From positions 1-50,797 of the forward strand of contig CAYFPO010000011.1 of the NCBI GenBank assembly GCA_964345035.1: DNA of 50,797 nucleotides, written 5' to 3'. The notes under the pieces are model-generated. The model was not told where the DNA came from. It ran no database searches and saw only the letters and a list, made by a program, of their open reading frames with translations. Positions 35,490 through 44,590 of the stretch are shown here, piece after piece. Within the stretch, counting starts at the first letter, position 1, and every line of letters begins with the position of its first letter. The DNA comes from CAYFPO01 sp964345035 (GTDB lineage Bacteria > Fidelibacterota > Marinisomatia > SCGC-AAA003-L08 > GCA-002704045). Made by a program: the position numbers and the translations under genes.

Positions 35490-37916
35490 TTATCCCAGGA
35501 TTGTATTCACAATCAAAATGATATCATAAATATTTACATTGCCATCTTCATTCACATCTGCAGCCCACACTTCAAATGGATCAGAGTCGGGTGATAATTC
35601 AAGGATAATATTCACTACATTAACAATATCGGTAATATCAATACTGCCATCACAATCCAGGTCGCCTAGAGTCGGATTACCGCAATCCCCGGAATAGGTT
35701 GAAAAGTATGTCCCGGTTCTGTGTAAATCACCTCTGTACATACTCCAGAAATTGGTCAGTATTCCTTCGGTCTTTATGTCAATACCAGCAATAATATCGG
35801 TCACACCGGTAAAAATTTCCACGTCATCATCACCATCCAAATCTGTTAAAGTTGGAGGTCCGGTTATACCTGCAGTAAATTCAATGGGGAAATAATTATA
35901 GATACTTCCGTCGATGTGAAATGCAAATAAATCTCCCTGTGAATTACCGGAAATAATCTCAGGCATACCATCACTATCCAGATCTCCAATGACAGGTGAG
36001 GTAGTAAATTGTCCGCCAATTCCAATTGGCCATCCTGGTAGGTCTTCCCCGTTTTGATCTATACCGTATAAAAAACCATCCTGACCACCAAAGAATATTC
36101 CAATGGTACTGCCGTCAATATCAGTAACTGCAGGGGAAACAGTCAAATCATATTGGGTCATATACACAAATTTCAAATTCCCTTCTGTATCAACTGCATA
36201 TAAATTATGATCATTACTGCCTGCAAGAATCAAGGTTTCACCCAGGGCAGTTTTGATGATTGTAGGGGCTGACTTGAATTTATCCTGAGCTGTCATTAAT
36301 GTATCAATGGTCCCGTTATCCCATACTATACAGAGCATATCCTGTGTTTCTGTGGCAACTACAATATCATCAAGTCCATTTTCATTTAAATCTGTAACTG
36401 CAGCACCTTTCAATACTTTTTCATTTAGTGATACGGGAAATCCCGGTACATCTGTGCCATTCGGATTAACCGCAAAAACATCACCGGTTGAAGTATATCC
36501 ACTCACAACAATCTCCAATTCGGAGTCTCCATCCAGCTCACATAATACAGGTGTACTCATCAGGAATTGATTGGCATTGTAACTCATTTCTACACTACCA
36601 TCGGAACCTAATATATACAAATGTTTATCTTTGGATGTGAAAACAATTTCTACATCTCCATCACCATCTAAATCGCCGATTGCAGGTGATCCCCATATAT
36701 CATCTCCCGTATCAAATGGGAATCCTTCTTTCGGGTGTCCGTCAGAATCCAGCACGTGCAGAAGTCCGCTATAATCACCAAAAATCACCTCTTTGCTCCC
36801 ATCATCATCAATATCATAAATTGCAGGTGAAGAACCAATCTGACCGCCTATTTGAACAGGCCAATTTGCTTGATCTAATCCAATATTTACTTCAATGGGA
36901 AAATTGACATCATATTCGTAGGCATCTCCATATGTGTCCGTATAATCAGCTTGGATAAGGAAATCAAATACAATTTCCCCTAATTCGATTTCTGTATCAA
37001 CCTCAATGGGCACTGTAATATTCACAATATCACCTATAACGAGCAGACTGCCCAGGTCAAATTCGCTTACCAAAATATTTACCGGGGCATCTGTAGATAT
37101 GGTTGCAATAACATTTTCTGCAGATAGGACTTCAGATGTATTTGAAATTGTTAAATTCAATTCTGCAGATTCACCGGGGTTGAGAAGTCCATCCACATCA
37201 TCATCGTTGTAAATGGAAATCAATTCTGCATTCATTATCAGCAAATTTTCTAAGGATATTGGTGCTGAAGATGCTTGAAGAATATGTTTATTCTCCCAGG
37301 ATTGGACTAATACAACAACATGAATTGCTTCCATGTCCCAGTCAGGGTAAATAGGAATAATATGCTCAAAAATATCTGATTCACCTTCCGCAGTTAACTC
37401 AAAAGATTGTTCACCGTAGGATCCAACAGTACAGAAATATTCAGGATCATAATTATGGGAAGTCATAAAAATAATTTTATTATTACCGGTAGTAATATCA
37501 TCAGTCACTGACACCTCAGCCTGCATGATAATATTTCCGCCTGCTACATTTACAGATTGAATTATACTAAGTGGACTATTATCATCTACAAGCAAATTGT
37601 ATTTTCCGAGGTAAGAAGGGTACATATCACCACCACCTCCAACAACAGAAATATATCCACCAAATTGAACATGGGGAATTCCATTTACACCGTAAAATGA
37701 CCCTCTACTGAAATAATTTGGGCTGGGATGAGCTCCATCTTCTTCATAATATAGTGGAATAAAATTTGGTACGGTTTCGTATAACTGCTGAAGTGCCTCA
37801 CGGGCATCAGGGCAATATGGTCACCATGTTGCAGTAAATAATTCTGCTACAACAATATTCTGTGTGGCAAATGTTAATGAAACAGTTACAAATAATATTG
37901 AAATTAATTTTTTCAT
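35490..37916 (-). CDS. Secreted thioredoxin-like selenoprotein (UxxC) with FG-GAP repeats and dockerin-like tail
   Basis: The gene starts at ATG 37916, not at 37625 where the uninterrupted frame begins. Codon 32 is TGA (37821-37823). The reading is a signal peptide (MKKLISILFVTVSLTFA), then ELFTATWUPYCPDAREALQQ. The family motif is FTATWCPYCP, so selenocysteine 32 replaces the first Cys of a thioredoxin-like CxxC (Omp28/thioredoxin-like group). An Ig-like region, FG-GAP/VCBS-like repeats (about 375-690; DIDDDGSKEVIFGDYSG) and a dockerin-like tail (741-808, ending VNTIL) follow. All parts are in one frame over 808 codons. A SECIS-like hairpin follows the UGA. It is probably an exported redox protein. 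Confidence 0.82.
37788..37810 (-). promoter_or_regulatory. Bacterial SECIS-like stem-loop for the secreted thioredoxin-like selenoprotein
   Basis: On the minus strand, CTGATGCC pairs with GGCA and TCAG (2-base CT bulge) around the loop CGTGA, which starts 18 bases after the UGA. Loop position and the early G fit the bacterial SECIS rule, and the loop shares CGTG with the SelW-like gene. Confidence 0.65.
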
Positions 37917-38089
37917 TTTATTTCCTTCTGAATTTTATCAATTATACGATTTTATAAATTAATGGTGAAATTTACCAATATCGACACACTATAAATTTAA
38001 CGTAAATTTAATTCAATTTGTTACAAGTATTTAATAGCCTGATCTAAGTCACATTTAAGTAAAAATAATCATTAAAAGCTATATTACTG

Positions 38090-38119
38090 AAAAAGAAATA
38101 CTCCGTAATCAGACGGAGT
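38090..38119 (-). terminator. Terminator after tRNA-His
   Basis: On the minus strand ACTCCGT / ACGGAGT form a 7-bp stem with a 6-base loop, followed by ATTTCTTTTT. It starts 9 bases after the tRNA 3' end. Confidence 0.75.
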
Positions 38120-38127
38120 TTTATTCG

Positions 38128-38205
38128 GGTGGCTGATGGGATTTGAACCCACGACCTCAGGAGCCACAATCCTGTGCTCTAACCAGAAACTGAGCTACAA
38201 CCACC
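38128..38205 (-). tRNA. tRNA-His (anticodon GTG)
   Basis: The minus strand folds as a complete tRNA: acceptor GTGGTTG/CAGCCAC, D arm GCTC...GAGC, anticodon arm CAGGA-TTGTGGC-TCCTG with anticodon GTG, and T arm with TTCAAAT. The extra G(-1) and its partner C73, the identity pair for histidyl-tRNA synthetase, are both encoded. No CCA is encoded. The rest of the 360-base gap to the selenoprotein gene holds only its promoter region. Confidence 0.96.
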
Positions 38206-38275
38206 ATAAAAAAATAAACGGAAATTTCGCCGGGAAATTTACAAGACTTTCAAAAGTAGAACGAAACTAAATCCT

Positions 38276-39652
38276 TTAAGAATCTAGTATGAAATTTACC
38301 AATAGAATTATGTCAAAAATATCAATGGTTTCATCTGTATTTAAATCTCCGGCCCATTGCTGGTGGGATGTGGGATCATTAATTTCCAAAATAATGTTGA
38401 CCCCTATTGTAATATCTAGAATGTTTACTTCTAAATCTTCATTCAAATCACCCGGAATACCAATATGCATAAGCTGAGAAAACCAGTTTGCAACAGCCAA
38501 TAAAATGATGCCTGCTGCATCTGAATGAGAGCCCAATGGTCCGTGTTGAAAATCCAACTGTGGAGATCCATTTAAAATAAAATGGATGAATGCATTTTCA
38601 GAATTTTCTACCGGTACTAATTCATCATCATCGCTGTGATACAGGGTAGTTAATGACTGAGGTGCCCAATCAATAAGATCATTTTCCGCCAAAGCCAACC
38701 GGAGTGGATGATTCGGATCATTTGCAAATTCTTCAATGACCTCAGGATGAAAAATTTCAATGGGTACTGTAGGCATGATTGCATCCACCTCATTGGTGGA
38801 GTGTGTCCCATCAAATAAAAGGGGTAATGTATCTGCATAAAATGGTAGTAAATAATCATTCAGGTCATCCACAAGATTATAGGCATCCTGATATGCAAGG
38901 ACAGTGTAGGGAAGATACCAAGGTTGTCCATATTCTTCACCGGATAACATAACATCTACCATAACACCGGACAGATCATAGGGACCGGAACAAGGTGCTG
39001 AGGCTGTAAGGTAAAATTCATCCGGATAGTCTTCTTCGATCATCTTCTGTGCAGCCATTGTTGTGTAGCCGCCTTCTGAATATCCTCCAAGAAAAACCTG
39101 TCCATTCAAATTGATTTCCTGTATTGCACAGAACTCCCGGGAGGCTCGCATCATATCAATAATAGAGGTAGCACTTGGTTCCGCAATAATATAGGGATGG
39201 AATATTTCGGACACACCCAGCCCAAGATAATCGGGAATTGCAGTCACATACCCACTTGTTCCCATCCACATACCGATCAAACCATAAAATCCATCAAATC
39301 CTGTGACTGAAGCAACATCGTCCCTTTCCAACACAGTACCATGCTGGAAACTTAAAAATGGTAAATGGAGGGATTCCACTTCCGGTATTGCCAAGGCACC
39401 GGAGGCAATTGTCGGTTCACCGTCACCATCTACTGTTTCATACACAAGCTTATAGATTGACACTCCATATCCATATGGAGGAAATGGGAGAAAATCATCC
39501 AGATAATCGAAAATCTCATCAGCGGTCATATAATCAAGGAATTCATAGTCAATGAGATCGCCGGGATTATCTCTGTTGGTTTCCACTGAATAAGCAATGC
39601 TGAAAAAAGTCAGACATACTCCTATAAAAATTACAATGAATTTGGTTTTCAT
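38276..39652 (-). CDS. Secreted lipase-like alpha/beta hydrolase with dockerin-like tail
   Basis: The 458-residue protein has a signal peptide, then an alpha/beta hydrolase domain with oxyanion-side LSFQHGT, VTAIPDYLGLG, nucleophile elbow GGYSEGGY (Ser192), an Asp near YHSDDDELVP and a His in HGPLGSHSD. This plan resembles secretory lipases. The last 60 residues are two calcium-loop repeats (GDLNEDLEVNILDI and GDLNTDETIDIFDI) ending VNFIL, the dockerin-like tail also found on three other proteins here. It is presumably exported and degrades an ester; the substrate is unknown. Confidence 0.85.
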   Translation of the reverse strand: MKTKFIVIFIGVCLTFFSIAYSVETNRDNPGDLIDYEFLDYMTADEIFDYLDDFLPFPPYGYGVSIYKLVYETVDGDGEPTIASGALAIPEVESLHLPFLSFQHGTVLERDDVASVTGFDGFYGLIGMWMGTSGYVTAIPDYLGLGVSEIFHPYIIAEPSATSIIDMMRASREFCAIQEINLNGQVFLGGYSEGGYTTMAAQKMIEEDYPDEFYLTASAPCSGPYDLSGVMVDVMLSGEEYGQPWYLPYTVLAYQDAYNLVDDLNDYLLPFYADTLPLLFDGTHSTNEVDAIMPTVPIEIFHPEVIEEFANDPNHPLRLALAENDLIDWAPQSLTTLYHSDDDELVPVENSENAFIHFILNGSPQLDFQHGPLGSHSDAAGIILLAVANWFSQLMHIGIPGDLNEDLEVNILDITIGVNIILEINDPTSHQQWAGDLNTDETIDIFDIILLVNFILDS

Positions 39653-39668
39653 ATTATTTTCCTAAATA

Positions 39669-40265
39669 TTATTTTAGGTGGAGGTCAAATCCACCTAATG
39701 TATTTTTTATGAGATCAGATTTTTCCTTAAGAGTATGATCTGTTAATAATTCATCCACAATTACGATCCTCCAGTATTTTTTTGTAAAATTCCCCAGTAA
39801 AAAATACCCTGCTGCTGCTCCAAATCCAGCAGACATAATTGATGTAATATCATTATCTTGGTTCTCCTCCACGTTGGTGTTTCCAAAAAGTGTGGAAATA
39901 CCGAATCCAATCACACCACCAAAAACTGCACCCATCATATTAAATGACTGTTTCAACATTAATTTATATTTTACAATTTCCAGACGGTAAATATCATCAA
40001 TGTAAAGGGCAATTATTTGTTTTGGCATTGATCCGCCCGGTGGTTGATCCAATTCAAATTCATCGCCAGTATTCAAATCAATTCTGGTCCCCGCCTGCCA
40101 ACGATAATCCACCACATTTAGATAAATTGAATCTCCAATAACTTGTTCAAAACCGGTAACATCAAAAGATTCACCGGAATTCATATGAATATTTCCATAT
40201 TGTACTGCAGAATTGCAGATACCGATCAATGTACCAATAAAAATCCAATAAGCGGATTTAATCAT
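39669..40265 (-). CDS. Hypothetical exported protein with glycine-rich hydrophobic segments
   Basis: The 198-residue protein has a signal peptide (AYWIFIGTLIGICNSA), a beta-rich segment (residues 20-100) and two glycine-zipper-like hydrophobic stretches (MMGAVFGGVIGFGISTLFG and SIMSAGFGAAAGYFLLGNF), then a polar C-terminus. I do not recognise a family. Its start overlaps the end of a 64-codon gene upstream by 8 bases, so the two are probably translated together. It ends 16 bases before the lipase-like gene start. Confidence 0.6.
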   Translation of the reverse strand: MIKSAYWIFIGTLIGICNSAVQYGNIHMNSGESFDVTGFEQVIGDSIYLNVVDYRWQAGTRIDLNTGDEFELDQPPGGSMPKQIIALYIDDIYRLEIVKYKLMLKQSFNMMGAVFGGVIGFGISTLFGNTNVEENQDNDITSIMSAGFGAAAGYFLLGNFTKKYWRIVIVDELLTDHTLKEKSDLIKNTLGGFDLHLK

Positions 40266-40452
40266 CAGAGTGATCTTTTGGAAATTTATTGTTGAAAATT
40301 ACCAATACTTCCCTAACCAGATAACTGGGTAAAAATCCATTTCTTGCTGATCTTACCTTTTCATATTGTGAGTAAAAATCATCTTCAGATTTCACACGGT
40401 TGAATGCGGTTATCTCTTTTTCTGTCAGTTTCATACTGTGTTTAGTCTCCAT
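40258..40452 (-). CDS. Small hypothetical protein
   Basis: A frame of 64 codons starting at METKHSMKLTEKE, with a possible second start at Met7. GGAAGGAGATT lies about 10 bases before the ATG, a good ribosome binding site. It encodes a helical, charged protein without membrane segments or known motifs. It overlaps the next gene by 8 bases. Confidence 0.55.
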   Translation of the reverse strand: METKHSMKLTEKEITAFNRVKSEDDFYSQYEKVRSARNGFLPSYLVREVLVIFNNKFPKDHSDD

Positions 40453-40514
40453 AGTTTTTTGTTTAATCTCCTTCCTGAATGTCTAAATTACAGGGAAATA
40501 ATGAATCATTCCAG

Positions 40515-40804
40515 TTAAAACCTTGTATCAATTTCTTTCAGCCAATCTCCAATAAATGGTCCACTGTCCCATATAATAGATGGATAGGGTGTTCTTTTAT
40601 AGTAACTGCCAGGTATGTTTTGTCATAACTGGGGAAAAAGCGGACATTCTCACCAGTATGGGTTAACAATTCATCAAAAAACTGTTGATCTCTGTCAGTA
40701 ATCTCAAGAATAGATGGTTTGGGGGTACAGGAGATGAAGATAAGCAATAAAATCAGAAACACTGGTAAACAGGATAGTTTGATTGTTTCTGGTATGATTT
40801 TCAT
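40515..40804 (-). pseudogene. Small lipoprotein gene with a probable frameshift
   Basis: The frame starts at ATG 40804 (MKIIPETIKLSCL), has a lipoprotein signal ending LIFISC, and runs to a stop at 40538. After LAVTIK the sequence looks out of frame. One extra A in the AAAA run (plus-strand TTTT at 40595-40598) would give LAVTIKRTPYPSIIWDSGPF and then IGDWLKEIDTRF, ending at 40515, a more protein-like tail. It may be a true mutation, a sequencing or assembly error, or not a shift at all. The function is unknown. Confidence 0.45.
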
Positions 40805-40805
40805 T

Positions 40806-41018
40806 TTATTCCACAGCTGCCTCTTCAACATCATAGGTTCTCAGCATCCAGGATTGTCCGGATTTATCCCGCACAGAATAAGTTGTGGGGTAATGTGTGA
40901 CTTCAACCAATGTTACAACGTCTCCCTGCTTTAATACTCCATAAGAAGTTTGTATCTCATTTAAAACCTGTAATTCGGTACCTTTTTCCAGATCATGTTT
41001 AGAGTTGTATTTTGCCAT
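40806..41018 (-). CDS. Small conserved-looking hypothetical protein
   Basis: The 70-residue frame starts at ATG 41018, directly after the stop of the lysine-rich gene. The sequence (GTELQVLNEIQTSYGVLKQG, then DVVTLVEVTHY and SGQSWMLRTYDVEE) looks like a small all-beta, SH3-like fold: residues alternate and a KQGD turn is present. No family is recognised. It is probably co-transcribed with the lysine-rich protein. Confidence 0.55.
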   Translation of the reverse strand: MAKYNSKHDLEKGTELQVLNEIQTSYGVLKQGDVVTLVEVTHYPTTYSVRDKSGQSWMLRTYDVEEAAVE

Positions 41019-41315
41019 TTATTTTTTTTCTGTTTTAGCGGTTTTTTTGGTGGTTGTTTTTTTCGCTACAGGTTTTTTAGCAGCAGTTTTTTTCTTGGCT
41101 GCAGGTTTTGTTTTATCAACCTTTTTAACGGTGGCCTTTTTTGTTGTAGTCTTTTTTGGTGCTGCTGCTTTTTTCACTGATTTGGCTTTTGCGGCAATAC
41201 CTACTTCTCTCCGTGCTTTTTCCCGCAGTTTTTTCTTCATTCTCCGGTAACTTCGTCTACGTTTACTATTTTTTCCATCATTGGCTTTACCGCCCACTCT
41301 GGTATTATCACTCAT
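41019..41315 (-). CDS. Lysine/alanine-rich histone H1-like protein
   Basis: The 98-residue protein has a short basic N-terminal part (KNSKRRRSYRRMKKKLREKA) and a tail of repeated KKT, AKK and AAKK units, like the C-terminal tail of histone H1 and of bacterial H1-like or AlgP-like proteins. Such tails bind DNA or RNA without sequence preference. An AGGAGAA site precedes the ATG. The repetitive codons cause long mirror frames on the plus strand. The first 40 residues could instead be a ribosome-associated basic segment. Confidence 0.7.
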   Translation of the reverse strand: MSDNTRVGGKANDGKNSKRRRSYRRMKKKLREKARREVGIAAKAKSVKKAAAPKKTTTKKATVKKVDKTKPAAKKKTAAKKPVAKKTTTKKTAKTEKK

Positions 41316-41529
41316 ATTTTTTCTCCTGAATTGTTTTTCTTGATTAAATGTTTAATGGGTCCATGGACAAAACTTAACTGAAACTTAACCTACTATAAAA
41401 GCAGAGAAGGAGAAATATTGTACTACTGGAATTAAATATTAATACTGTATGAATAGCTGTGGACTTCCCATAAAAAAGTATACAGTAAGTTAAGCAACTG
41501 TTAAATTACAAATGCAAACAGGAGACTTA

Positions 41530-41874
41530 ATGGAAGCAACAAAGAGAAGAAAGACTTATGATCGGGATTTTAAAGTATCAGCGGTAAAGCTGATTTTGGA
41601 AAAACACCAAAGCGTATCCAAGGTTTCACGGGATTTAGGCGTTAGCCAGAACTCTCTTCACCTGTGGAAACGTGCATTCCTGGAAGATTCCAGAAACTGT
41701 TTTCCAGGCAATGGCCAAGTAACAGAGTATGAGAATAGAGTTCGTCATTTAAAGCGCGAGCTTGAACTGGTAAAAGAAGAGCGTGACATTTTAAAACCTG
41801 CCCGCCCTCCATTTTGTCGGGAGCAGGCGGGAAAGCCGTGGGCATATTTTCAGAAGCAAGAAAATGAAGTTTAA
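41530..41874 (+). CDS. IS3-family transposase OrfA
   Basis: OrfA of about 114 residues has an N-terminal helix-turn-helix (YDRDFKVSAVKLILEKHQSV, SKVSRDLGVSQNSLHLWKR) and a leucine-zipper segment (VRHLKRELELVKEERDILK). The start is ATG 41530 with AGGAG just upstream; an ATG at 41512 has no site. After DILK it carries a 36-base in-frame insertion that makes PARPPFCREQAG, where the family normally continues straight on. It overlaps OrfB by 11 bases. Confidence 0.88.
   Translation: MEATKRRKTYDRDFKVSAVKLILEKHQSVSKVSRDLGVSQNSLHLWKRAFLEDSRNCFPGNGQVTEYENRVRHLKRELELVKEERDILKPARPPFCREQAGKPWAYFQKQENEV
41797..41832 (+). repeat. 36-base palindromic insertion inside IS3 orfA
   Basis: The segment is GC-rich and can fold back (CCCGCC with GGCGGG, CTCC with GGGAG). 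It interrupts the expected ILKK junction between codons AAA and AAG and adds exactly 12 codons, so the frame survives. It looks like a small mobile palindrome of a different kind from the REP near the RAYT gene. Confidence 0.6.
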
Positions 41875-42727
41875 ATTTATAGATAAGCATAGAAATAAGA
41901 ACAGAATCTCCAAGATGTGTGAGATGTTTGGCGTTACGCCTGGTGGTTATTATCAGTGGAAGAATCGTGGAAAAAGTAAAAGAGAATTAGAAAATGAGTA
42001 TCTACTTCAAAAGATTAGAGAATTACATAAGAAAAGCAATAAAATCTATGGGAGCCCCCGTATAACAGAGAAGCTTAAAGAACAGTTTGTTTCCTGTTCA
42101 AAGCACAGGGTAGCACGAATTATGAGAGATAATGGTATAATTTCCAAGACAGCAAAGAAGTTTAAAGCAACAACCAACTCAAACCATAATTTGCCAATTG
42201 CACCAAATCTGGTGAATCAAGATTTTGGAGTTGAGGGGCCCAATCGGCAATGGGTAGGTGATATTACTTACATTGATACATCAGAAGGCTGGTTATATTT
42301 GGCGAAGGTAATGGATGTATATAACAGGGAGATTATTGGCTGGGCTGCAGATAAGCGGATGAAGAAGGAACTGGTCATAAAAGCAATGGATAGAGCGTTA
42401 TTAAAGACGGATCCAGAAAATAGTGTAATTTTCCATTCTGACCGAGGTAGCCAATATGCCAGTTATGATTTTAGAAAACAATTAAGTGTTAATGGGATTA
42501 GACAGAGTATGAGTGGAAAAGGAAACTGCTATGATAATGCCATAGCTGAATCTTTTTTCAAAACGCTTAAATCTGAGTTAATTTACCATAAGCGGTATAA
42601 AACAAGGGAAGAAGCGAAATTGGATCTATTTGAATACATAGAGGTGTTTTATAATAATGAAAGATTACATTCAGCATTGGGCTATAAAACACCTATTGAA
42701 TATAGGAGACTACAAAATGTTGCTTAA
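41864..42727 (+). CDS. IS3-family transposase OrfB (DDE integrase)
   Basis: OrfB of 287 residues has the N-terminal HTH_21 segment (YGSPRITEKLKEQF) and the rve integrase core with the DDE triad: Asp in WVGDITYI, Asp in FHSDRGSQYAS and Glu in NAIAESFFKTLKSE, with the usual spacing of about 35 residues between the last two. It starts with ATG overlapping the OrfA stop, in the +1 frame relative to OrfA, so it is made by re-initiation or frameshifting. It appears intact. Confidence 0.93.
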   Translation: MKFKFIDKHRNKNRISKMCEMFGVTPGGYYQWKNRGKSKRELENEYLLQKIRELHKKSNKIYGSPRITEKLKEQFVSCSKHRVARIMRDNGIISKTAKKFKATTNSNHNLPIAPNLVNQDFGVEGPNRQWVGDITYIDTSEGWLYLAKVMDVYNREIIGWAADKRMKKELVIKAMDRALLKTDPENSVIFHSDRGSQYASYDFRKQLSVNGIRQSMSGKGNCYDNAIAESFFKTLKSELIYHKRYKTREEAKLDLFEYIEVFYNNERLHSALGYKTPIEYRRLQNVA

Positions 42728-42870
42728 CTTTGACTCAACTTTTTCGGGGAAAGACCATCTTTAGAAAAAGTATGTTTAGGTAAATTAGTTAGAATAAATA
42801 TACTATCAAAGGAGTGTATAAATTTTTATAAACTGAGGAAATTTTCCTCCAATTATGATCAAAATATAAT

Positions 42871-44055
42871 TTATTTAAACTGTTGTAATACCTTTAAATT
42901 GTCAAACCTGGTTGATATATGTGCAGGGTCAAACCGCTCTTTTCCCCTGAGAAAAGAATCAAAATAATCCAGTGTGACGGTATTCATAATCTCCTTCATT
43001 TCTTCCTTGTGGATTTTTCCGGTGATTTTGAATTTTTGTGCTAGTGAGGAATACTGGGGGATATCCGTAAAATCAAAATGATTGGCATTCAGCACTTCCA
43101 GTTTATAATGTGAATTTTTACTATACAAAAGTAATGTATCCAGATTCTGGTAGTTTACCGGATTTTCCCATTCTGTCTGTCCCAGGTGAAGAAATGGTTT
43201 TTCCATCCCCTTGGTCAATATACTGTCCGGAAGCGGCAAAAACCAGGCATCGTACACCAAACAGGCATCAATTCTGTCATCCAGCATAGTTGACCAGATG
43301 CTGGTAGCGCCGCCATAGGAATGCCCAAATATACCAACATTTTCCAAATCCAGTTTCCCTGTTAAAGATGTTTCTATAATTCCAATTTGTACATCCTGGA
43401 GTTTATCCAGAACAAAACGAATATCTCCAGTTCTTTTGTCCAGTTGATTCAGTCGTATATCCCACCATTCTGCCTCACTGGAATTTTTTGGAACATTGGA
43501 AAAATAATCTGAAGAAGTGTTATCCGGGTATAATGAAACATTTGCATCATATTGATGGTCCGGCGCAACGACTACATATCCTCTGCTGGCAAGCTCCTCT
43601 GCCTGAACTGTATTCTGTGCCCGCATTCCACCTAAACCGTGAGAGAAGAGTATCACCGGAAATGTACCTGATAATGGGGGTATATTCGAAATTGAATTCG
43701 CTTTAATATTTGTCATATTCCCGATTGCAAAAGTTGGTAGTCCCATTTCCATTGCAAATGCAGGTATTCGATCTTCCAACCGATCCATATAGGGTTCTCT
43801 TTCAGAAGAATGTCCAATTCCAGGATACCAGATCTGCACCATCATTTTTCTTGGTCCATTCAAATCATCGGTAAACCACTCCGTCCGAGAACTGTCAACC
43901 CAAAAAAACAAATCTGTTCCCACTGAAAATTTACCCGTTGGCGGCGGAATGTTTCCAAAATGGACAACCTTGGAAGCAACATAGGCACAACCATGAAAGA
44001 GTAATGAAATATTAAAGATTATTAAAATGTTGAGAATTTTTGATTTGTTCATCAT
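42871..44055 (-). CDS. PAF-acetylhydrolase-like alpha/beta hydrolase, exported
   Basis: The 394-residue protein has a signal peptide that may be a lipoprotein signal (LLFHGC, weak lipobox). The hydrolase core shows VILFSHGLGGMR, VVVAPDHQYDAN and the nucleophile elbow IFGHSYGGATSIW (Ser247), then DACLVYDAWFLPL. The block GHSxGGAT...DAWxxPL is characteristic of plasma-type platelet-activating-factor acetylhydrolase (PAF-AH p/II). These enzymes cut short or oxidised acyl chains from phospholipids. The bacterial substrate is unknown. It follows the DUF4442 gene by 6 bases. Confidence 0.85.
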   Translation of the reverse strand: MMNKSKILNILIIFNISLLFHGCAYVASKVVHFGNIPPPTGKFSVGTDLFFWVDSSRTEWFTDDLNGPRKMMVQIWYPGIGHSSEREPYMDRLEDRIPAFAMEMGLPTFAIGNMTNIKANSISNIPPLSGTFPVILFSHGLGGMRAQNTVQAEELASRGYVVVAPDHQYDANVSLYPDNTSSDYFSNVPKNSSEAEWWDIRLNQLDKRTGDIRFVLDKLQDVQIGIIETSLTGKLDLENVGIFGHSYGGATSIWSTMLDDRIDACLVYDAWFLPLPDSILTKGMEKPFLHLGQTEWENPVNYQNLDTLLLYSKNSHYKLEVLNANHFDFTDIPQYSSLAQKFKITGKIHKEEMKEIMNTVTLDYFDSFLRGKERFDPAHISTRFDNLKVLQQFK

Positions 44056-44061
44056 ACTTAA

Positions 44062-44544
44062 CTAATTTTGTGTTAAATCCTTAACTGACAATGTGAGGAT
44101 AAATTCTGCTACCGGTTCATCTCCCAGTTTATCAGGAACTGTTGCAGTAATTTTGACCGGTAGATTGACACGTTCACCGGTGTCCACCGCCTGTTGAACC
44201 ATTTTATTGATTTTATCTCCTTCCAGGCAAGTGAAATATACATCACCTTCTGCCCGTTTCAGATAATTTGCCTGCATATTCTTAAACACAGGAGCCATCT
44301 TTCTTCCGGTTTTATTCACGAGTTCCAATGCGAGAATTCCTCCTGCCAGGTCAGCGCCTACAGTTAATGCTCCTAAATACATTGAATTCACATGGTTTTT
44401 TGTTCTGCGTTTAAGTTTAATCCGCAGAATACAACGATCATCATCAATTTCAATGACGGACGGTTTACAAAACCAAATCATTGGGATCTTGGTTATCCCG
44501 AGCATTCGAATCAGCATTGTGGATCTAAATTCTCTGGTAAACAT
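44062..44544 (-). CDS. DUF4442 hotdog-fold protein
   Basis: The 160-residue protein resembles DUF4442 thioesterase-like proteins: CILRIKLKRRTKNHVNSMYLGA, GADLAGGILALEL and APVFKNMQANYLKRAEGDVYF. The NHVNSMYLGA part takes the place of the hotdog active-site helix. TAGGAAAA lies before the ATG. It is likely co-transcribed with the PAF-acetylhydrolase-like gene, which would fit a joint role in lipid turnover, but that is inference. Confidence 0.75.
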   Translation of the reverse strand: MFTREFRSTMLIRMLGITKIPMIWFCKPSVIEIDDDRCILRIKLKRRTKNHVNSMYLGALTVGADLAGGILALELVNKTGRKMAPVFKNMQANYLKRAEGDVYFTCLEGDKINKMVQQAVDTGERVNLPVKITATVPDKLGDEPVAEFILTLSVKDLTQN

Positions 44545-44590
44545 TTTTCCTACCCATGTAATTTAACACTAAAATAAATATCCTCTTTGG

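Larger units (their letters stand above)
41460..42757 (+). mobile_element. IS3-family insertion sequence, about 1.3 kb
   Basis: The element is bounded by imperfect inverted repeats of about 38 bases: left TGGACTTCCCATAAAAAAGT and further to 41497, right end the complement of TGGTCTTTCCCCGAAAAAGT, with the shared inner AGTTAAGCAA. Termini are TG...CA as in IS3. It carries orfA and orfB. I see no target-site duplication (GCTG left, TCTT right), so it may be old or its flanks rearranged. It sits between the lysine-rich gene and the PAF-acetylhydrolase-like gene and breaks no recognisable gene. Confidence 0.9.

Noticed and set aside
38128..38205. Could the tRNA be tRNA-Sec, given the selenoproteins?
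   Set aside because: The anticodon is GTG, the arms have normal lengths and G(-1):C73 is present, so it is tRNA-His.
40538..40540. TGA at the end of the small lipoprotein as another selenocysteine codon
   Set aside because: No redox Cys motif and no useful downstream frame; a frameshift explains the region better.
41005..41250. Plus-strand hydrophobic frame opposite the lysine-rich gene
   Set aside because: Lys/Ala codons read backwards give Phe/Leu/Val-rich frames; the minus-strand gene has a clear AGGAGAA site.
41456..42761. Target-site duplication flanking the IS3 element
   Set aside because: The four bases on either side (GCTG and TCTT) do not match, and shifting the ends by a few bases does not produce a duplication.
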